Shown: piece after piece, positions 57,789 through 64,000 of the stretch
How the letters are laid out: each line of letters starts with the position of its first letter
Numbering within the stretch: the stretch's first letter is position 1
Origin: Nageia nagi
Taxonomy: Eukaryota > Pinophyta
NCBI GenBank assembly: GCA_050084985.1
Contig: JBITNC010000001.1
Location: 182,900,001 to 182,964,000, forward strand
Direction of reading: 5' to 3'
Length of the DNA: 64,000 nt
Position numbers and translations under genes: made by a program
Notes under the pieces: model-generated
Seen by the model: the letters and a program-made list of their open reading frames with translations, nothing else
The model's database searches: none
Told to the model about the DNA's origin: nothing

Positions 57789-58359
57789 TAAGATAAATAC
57801 AGGACAATTTGTGGAAATCAATGTAAAGGAAGCTCATTTTGATAGACAAATAGTAACTAAAAGAATTCATAAGGTCAAAAAGTAGTAAAAATATCAAGGA
57901 AGATCAAGTGTAGGAGAAAAAAGAATTAAGGAAATAAATTAGAATGTGGATAATGGAAAGAAAGGCACTCTAAATACTTTTTGGGGAAGAGCTTTGTTGA
58001 AATAATTTATAGGATTTTATGAAGACTAACATCTTAGATTTTTTGGAGCTTGCTCTTAGGCTATGAAGCTGGTAGTAGTTTCAAATTTAGGAGCTTTACA
58101 TTACTTTTATATTTATTCACTTACCCATAATTTATGTTGAAGTAAGTACAATAACACTTAGTTATTAGTTTTAGGAAGCATATGTTACTATTATTGAATA
58201 TATGAAATCTTTTGTAAATACAAGTTTTTGGGTCCTATGTTTTTGAAAACCTACATTAACTTTTTACCCATATCAAAAAGGATAATTTTCATATTTCCCA
58301 CTCGATGCAACCACATAGAAATGCCTATAGGATGCCAAAATCTATCCCCTAATATCACT
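57789..58359 (-). other. leader part of element B in the right-hand copy
   Basis: It is collinear with about 37400-37979, for example GGAAGCTCATTTTGATAGA and the block near TTTTTGGAGCTTGCTCTTAG. No gene recognised. It ends in the decayed primer site next to the B LTR. Confidence 0.55.
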
Positions 58360-58784
58360 TGTTAAGAATCTAATAGAATTAAAAAGGGATTTTACCTTGA
58401 ATACCAAAGGAAATTATAAAATATATAATAGCTAGTAAATTTGAAATGTAACAAGTAAAGCAATTTGGAACAATGCACTCATATTAATAACAAGATAACA
58501 TAATAAAATAACTTTACAAATAGTAATACAAATCATAAGCCACTTTAAGGGGGATTCCTCCTTACACCTCAAAAGAGAATCAATTTTTCAAGATGATTCC
58601 CTTTACCCCTCCTATAAATATTTATAAACTTCCTACCCTAACCCTAATTAGTAGATTAATTCAAAATGGTGATTCATCTTAAAAAATATAATGGTTTACA
58701 TCACTAGTTAGCATGATATGCTAATTAAAATAACTATTAATTATAATTAAACCTAATTAAATATTATGATGTGGGATCCTAACA
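58360..58784 (-). repeat. 5' LTR of element B, right-hand copy
   Basis: It starts TGTTAAGAATCTAATAG and ends GGGATCCTAACA, followed by CTCAC. It is the direct paralogue of 37980-38400, including the flank beyond it. Confidence 0.85.
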
Positions 58785-59838
58785 CTCACAAGGCATCAAC
58801 ATTGTAGTTGCTACTAAAGGTGGTCTAGAAAGCATGTCAATATTGGTGCTACCTTTCTTGTATTTTATTATGAGGTAGAATTTTTATAGGAACCCCATCC
58901 ATCTAAAATGACTCTATTATTTTAAATTGGATTGAGTTTATAAATATTATAATGGTTGATGATCAATGTGAATTATTGTCTACTTTCCCATTAGGTAATG
59001 CTTTCATGATCCAAAGAATAGATCAATAAAAAATAACAACCTTGAAAACCCTTATCATAGTTAGAAAACCCTTATTGTGGGTAAGAATACCCTTATCATG
59101 GCTAGGAAAACATTTATCATGGTCATAAAATACTTATTATGGATATAAAATACTTACTATATGTAGGAAATATTTATCATGGGAAAATAACTATGAAGGT
59201 TTTAGAAAATTATTTCCATAATGTAGGAAAATAAATTATGTTGTCATCATCTTAGCGATGCACCAAGCAAAAGGCTTTCTTGGAGCATGGCACCACTTTT
59301 TATGATATCATCAATCTAGGTTCATGAGAAGCATCGTAAAGGGATTTACTGAAGCATGACACTAATGCTATTGACATTAGTAGCCTAGCATCATAGAATG
59401 TAATGCAAAATGCCTTATTAAGAATAATATAAGTCATGCTGAAGTGATGTTGATGTTAGAATTTTTAGGCACACAATATGAGTAGATGACTTGGCTTTGC
59501 ATCATGATGTAGGTCCATGGTATATGATCAGTTAAATAAATTATGATATGAGTACTCGAATAAAAGCCAACAATTGTTGATCTTTTTATAAATGGCTCAA
59601 TTATCATTTATCTTCACCTATAACCATCCAAATGACTTGACATGTATAAAAAGGGGAGTTAACTTGATTAGGAGGGTGGTAGTTTATGGAAAAAGCAAAA
59701 ATGATCATGATAAATCCATTAGATATCAATTTAATGTATAAGTTCTTGGAGCTCCATTGAAGGAGCATCATTTTTGCATCTTTTAAAAAAGAATTGATGT
59801 AAGAAGGAAAGAATAAGATTTTTCTAGTAGAGGAGGAG
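58785..59838. other. duplicated segment right of B, second copy; no gene recognised
   Basis: It matches 38401-39433 with small insertions and deletions. A short minus-strand open frame at 59604-59903 is not conserved in the paralogue and is not called. Confidence 0.6.
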
Positions 59839-60151
59839 TATATTTTTTGTATGAGAAACATATGTAGACCTAGAAGTTGCAAAATAAGGCCTCTTTGGAT
59901 CACATGTTATCTTCTTATGTAATGAATAAAGTGAAATACTCTTGAATCTACTATATTTTTTATGTTATCTATAAAATATATGAATGTAGTGTATAATACT
60001 ATTTTATATGAACATAAATAAACCAACATTTGCATTTATGTGTGGGGAATATATATTAGAAAAAAATTGAATCATAAGAGTTTATACTTTAGGATCTATG
60101 TATGATATTATAAGCATATAAAGATTGCAAATCATATGGTATCAAAGAATC
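59839..60151 (+). repeat. small LTR-like unit with iMet primer site (copy 2)
   Basis: The purine tract AGTAGAGGAGGAG precedes about 296 bases ending AAATCA at 60134, then two bases and TGGTATCAAAGAATC at 60137-60151. It is the paralogue of 39434-39744. Confidence 0.5.
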
Positions 60152-60182
60152 ATTAGATTATTTTTGTATTAATTACTTTTCT

Positions 60183-60284
<102 letters not shown>

Positions 60285-60299
60285 TTACAATAATATGTT

Positions 60300-61080
60300 T
60301 TACCCTTGGATGTTGGCTATGGTGAGGGAAGAGCCTATCCTTTGGCCAAATTTGCACATATATCATGGATGTATATAAAAATAACATCTAGTGTATATCA
60401 ATTCCACCATCTCCACCATCACTACCATCACCTGATTCTGATGCTCTGCTCTGATATATTATGGGCATATATCAAAATTAATATTATGGGTGTATGTTGA
60501 TGTACACCACATGACTTCTTTTTGACTTCACTACTATACCTAGATATATCATAGGTGTATATAGAAGCTATATCATGGGTGTATGTCAAGAGGTGTAGGA
60601 AAACTCAACCACTTCGATGAGATATATCATGCATGTATATAGAACCTATATCATGGAAGTATAGCAAGAACTTAAAATTTTTTAGAATTTATGGCCTAGA
60701 TATAACATGAGCATATATCAAATATATCATGGACATATATTGAGAAACATAAAAAAATTGGAAATTTTGAAAATAGATATATTATGGGTGTATATCACTT
60801 AGGATAACATGGGTGTATATCGAGAAATAAGAATAAAAAATGTTAAAATTTTTGAATGAGATATATTATGGACATATAGAGGTTATATTATAGGTGTATA
60901 GCAAGAAATAAGAATGGAAAATTTTAAAAAAATTTAATGAGATATATTAAGAACATATAGTGGTTATATTATGGGTGTATAGCAAGAATTATAAAAAATT
61001 TAACTCTAATTTTAGTTATATTATAGGTGTATAGTGAACATATCATGTGCATATAGCGAGAATTATAAATACAAAGTTAA
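60300..61080 (+). repeat. array of TATATTATGGGTGTATA-like motif, second copy
   Basis: It is collinear with 39880-40565, again about two dozen motif variants. Several sites differ in sequence (GGTGTATA against GGCATATA or GACATATA), so the individual motifs have drifted while spacing is mostly kept. Confidence 0.8.
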
Positions 61081-61089
61081 AATTTTGGT

Positions 61090-63300
61090 CATGTATCCAC
61101 CATTATTATTTTCTCAAATATTCAAAATAAAAGATGATCTCACCCTAAAATATTTGTAAACCATCCTAGATGGTACTATCAAGATGAGCCCTCATACTTG
61201 TACTCATATGCTTATATCCCCTATCTAATGTTTTTCATATTCATATATATTTATAATTTGTTTATTTTTTTTATTCATCAACTAAAAACCCCTAACCAAA
61301 TCCTATGAAATTATAGAGTATTTTGTATAATATTTTTATGTGGAGCTTTCTACAAGCAGGAGCAAGATGACCATCCTAGTATGGATTCCTATTACATTTG
61401 TTTGGCTAGGTGTTTTCCTCATTGATTCTCTACATAGGATTTTTTGGTGAGGTTTTTTATTATAATTTTCTTATGATAGAACTACTCTTTTAAATATTAT
61501 TTAATTTAACAACAAACCTTGTTTCAAATTTTCTAATTTGTGGCATTGTTTGATAATGTGTAGGGTTTATGATTTAGGGTAATTTTACTAATTTCTCACA
61601 TTTTCCATTGTATAAATTGTTTGATAATGTATTGTTTGATAGTTTCTTTGTGATTCATAATAAATGTATAGATTCATAGTTATCTTTGTTTTTATTTAGA
61701 ACCACCATTCTTATGAGATTAACAAACACATATAAATCTCTTTTAGTCATTCTTTGATGTATTTATAAACCCTATTACTAAAACTAGGTTTCTTTTGATT
61801 CTTTAATCTCTCATTAATTTCCTTACTCCTTTTACCCTCTTGTGAACTTAAATCCAACTACATCTAGTTGTCAATATTGATTCATCAATCTTACTCTATT
61901 TACCCATGATTAAACTTCAATCCAACTACATCCATGTATCTTTTTTTTCCTTAATCTTTCATTAATTTTCTTACTCATTCTCATCATCATCTAAATTGCC
62001 CACTTCTACATAACAAAATTGAAATAAGAACATAAGATGGAGCATATTTAGTCTCCACCAACTTAAATAATGCTTCAAAAAATACCATGATTCCTATATT
62101 CTTATGTAATGCAAAAGCACCTTGGATAAACATACATTTCATATTGGTAATAAATTTGATATCTTACTCAAGTGCTTTGTCATTTGAAAGAGTTTAAGGG
62201 CATTCTTGATGTATGTAGCCTTGAATTGCATATCCTCCAATCATTACATTCCATAAAATTATATTTGAATCATGTTTACTAGGTAACTAAAAACCACAAC
62301 ATGTGACAAAAAATACTTTTATGTAGTCTTTGATGTATTGATAAACCCTATTTCAAGTTCATACTTTGAATATGTAACATTGTTTTTCATTGCATGGAAG
62401 TTGCACTCATAGTTTAGAAGTGTGTTGTATAAATATTCTTGTTGATGATGGTATATGCCAAATAACACACATTTAATTTTTGTTATTTTATGTGAGTAGT
62501 AAAATTATATGTTGATCTTATATTTATTTATTTTAGGAACACACCATAGAAATTTTTGAGGAGGATTTTAAGAACTTGCATTGGGAACCTCACCATATAG
62601 AGTTCTTTGTAGATTTTTTTGTGGGAGAATGGATAGCCACTAGGAAGGGTGATAGGGTTTAATATTTTTCCTTCTTGGGAATTATGGTTTGATAAATGGT
62701 GCTTAAAAGAGTGATAGGTAGAGGTTAGACCAACATAGAAGATAAGATCATGAAGGTGCACCACTAGTTCATCCTATGCCAAGAGGTAAGAGGCCATCTG
62801 ATGCCATTAAAAAGCCATCATCCTATAACCAAAATAAATATATAAAAGATAGGTAGGATATAAATAAGGTGATGCTAAGATAATTTAATTATAAGCATTG
62901 TAGAGTGTCATAGGATCCTTTTTTTAAGTATGATGTCAAAGATAGAAAAAACTTACTAGAACTAGTCATTGTTGAAATACAAATAAAATTAGAAGAGTAT
63001 AATTCTAAGGATAGGAAGAAAAAGAGAAAATTGCAACATTATAAATATGAATTAAATAGGGGACATGTGAAATTTAACACATAAGGGAAAGTAATAAAAT
63101 AAAATTTCAATAAGAATTTAAAAAGAATTCAAAAAACTATTATTATTAAATATTTGTACAAATATACAATATTGTTGATTGTTCACATCATAAAATTGAT
63201 GAGAAGATTTGCCACATATTCCTAAATTTATATCAAATGTTTATGTAATTAATTATACTTATGTTTTATAATAATTACATTTTTTAATTAACTATTGATT
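61090..63300 (+). other. duplicated segment with possible upstream exons of the DUF8039-like gene
   Basis: It is collinear with 40600-42440 but keeps a block at about 62475-62935 that the left copy lacks. In that block the plus strand reads LHWEPHHIEFFVDFFVGEW at about 62555-62615, then stops. The later piece at 62955-63070 reads EEYNSKDRKKKRKLQHYKY, matched by the left copy at 42120-42200. These could be exons preceding the DUF8039-like one. I cannot assign a domain. Confidence 0.35.
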
Positions 63301-63309
63301 TCATTTCCT

Positions 63310-63650
63310 ATTCAGGAAAATGTTGGTCCACAAGTATAAGAATGTGTAAATGACGAATCATTTATTGCTAGAAAGGATCATAAGGTGAATCTCCTTGACC
63401 CTCTTGGTAATATAGTGGGGTCTTGCAATGTGCACAATGATGATCCTACTAGAACATGCCACAATAGAACTCTTGGAGAGGGACATATTTTGATAGAGGT
63501 GATATCATGTAATTTTAGTGGTTAAATGTTAACCATACCCAATGGAGATGCTACTACTTTGGGAGAAGCTATTTGGAGCTTTATGTTATGGGAAACTATA
63601 TCATTGCAACTTGATCACCAGCCTCTTATTGTAGCCCAACAAGTATAATC
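63310..63650 (+). pseudogene. DUF8039-like domain exon (copy 2)
   Basis: The frame reads LLDPLGNIVGSCNVHND, then TLGEGHILIEVISCNFSG, a TAA at about 63523, MLTIPNGDATTLGEAIWSFM, LWETISLQLD and HQPLIVAQQV with a stop. It keeps TLGEA, closer to the family pattern LGDA than the left copy (TLEEA), but has lost the HG pair (CHNRT). An intron-like stretch ends just before, with TTTCCTATTCAG. Confidence 0.55.
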
Positions 63651-64000
63651 ATTACTACTTTTATATAAAATGTTTACTATTCATTTCAAAAGAATTATAT
63701 TTTTTAATTAAATTTTCATTTCATCATTTTATTTATGATATAGGATAACATGCATAAAGTAATGGAGTAGAAGGAGGATGTAAATGAAGGAGAAGTTTGT
63801 GAAGAGAAGAGTTCCAAGAATGACATGTTATAAATGTTGCAACATGGACTTAACACATTAAAAAATCTATAAAATATGCCATGAATGGTATAAAATAGGT
63901 ATTCTTCATTCCATAAATACCATAATTTAGTCAAAGTTGATTTAAACATTTTGAAAATAATGTTCACCAATGCATCATTTTCTCTATGATATAGGATAAT

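Overview
This is a very A+T-rich stretch of nuclear DNA from a land plant, probably a seed plant with a large, repeat-filled and heavily methylated genome. The evidence is the set of element types: plant chromovirus Ty3 pol remnants, a Ty3/Tat-lineage element with a second (archaeal-type) RNase H, a Copia gag remnant, initiator-Met tRNA primer binding sites, a plant MULE/FAR1-type transposase relic and a CACTA-associated DUF8039-like domain. I see no intact gene, rRNA, tRNA or CRISPR. Every coding trace is broken by stops and frameshifts, so the window reads as old transposon strata. A low-G+C seed plant such as Welwitschia would fit, but I cannot fix the species from sequence alone.

Layout. 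1-2277 is the 3' half of a non-coding LTR element (family F). 2278-8118 is a duplicated segment (D1) that recurs at 51665-57530 (D3) and partly at 32829-35244 (D2). 8119-14827 is a minus-strand chromovirus relic (A1), split at 9207-13710 by a complete minus-strand F element with a perfect 5-bp target duplication. At 14828 an LTR of a second chromovirus (B) begins. It is split by a Tat-lineage element (C, 14922-27266), which is itself split by element E (21189-26140). This gives the nesting order D > A > B > C > E. 27602-29315 carries the end of B and a second copy of A (A2). That copy is still empty at the site F used, and the following B LTR (29316-29741) is empty at the site C used. 29742-38400 holds B internal remnants, a Copia gag relic, D2, a third A copy (A3) and the 5' LTR of B.

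38401-43190 and 58785-64000 are two copies of one segment. Each holds a small LTR-like unit with an iMet primer site, an array of a short TATATTATGGGTGTATA-like motif, and a plus-strand DUF8039-like pseudo-exon. 43370-44150 and 46640-47680 are diverged tandem repeats on either side of a compact F element (44166-46369). 49230-51560 is a minus-strand MULE-type transposase relic running into D3.

The A and B junctions are shared by both halves (2278-43190 and 51665-64000). The window is therefore best read as a large tandem segmental duplication of an already nested locus. The left copy was later enlarged by F, C and E, and the right copy shrank by deletion. Nothing here looks able to act by itself. 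The informative content is relative history: occupied and empty sites, target duplications, internal-deletion derivatives and C-to-T decay.
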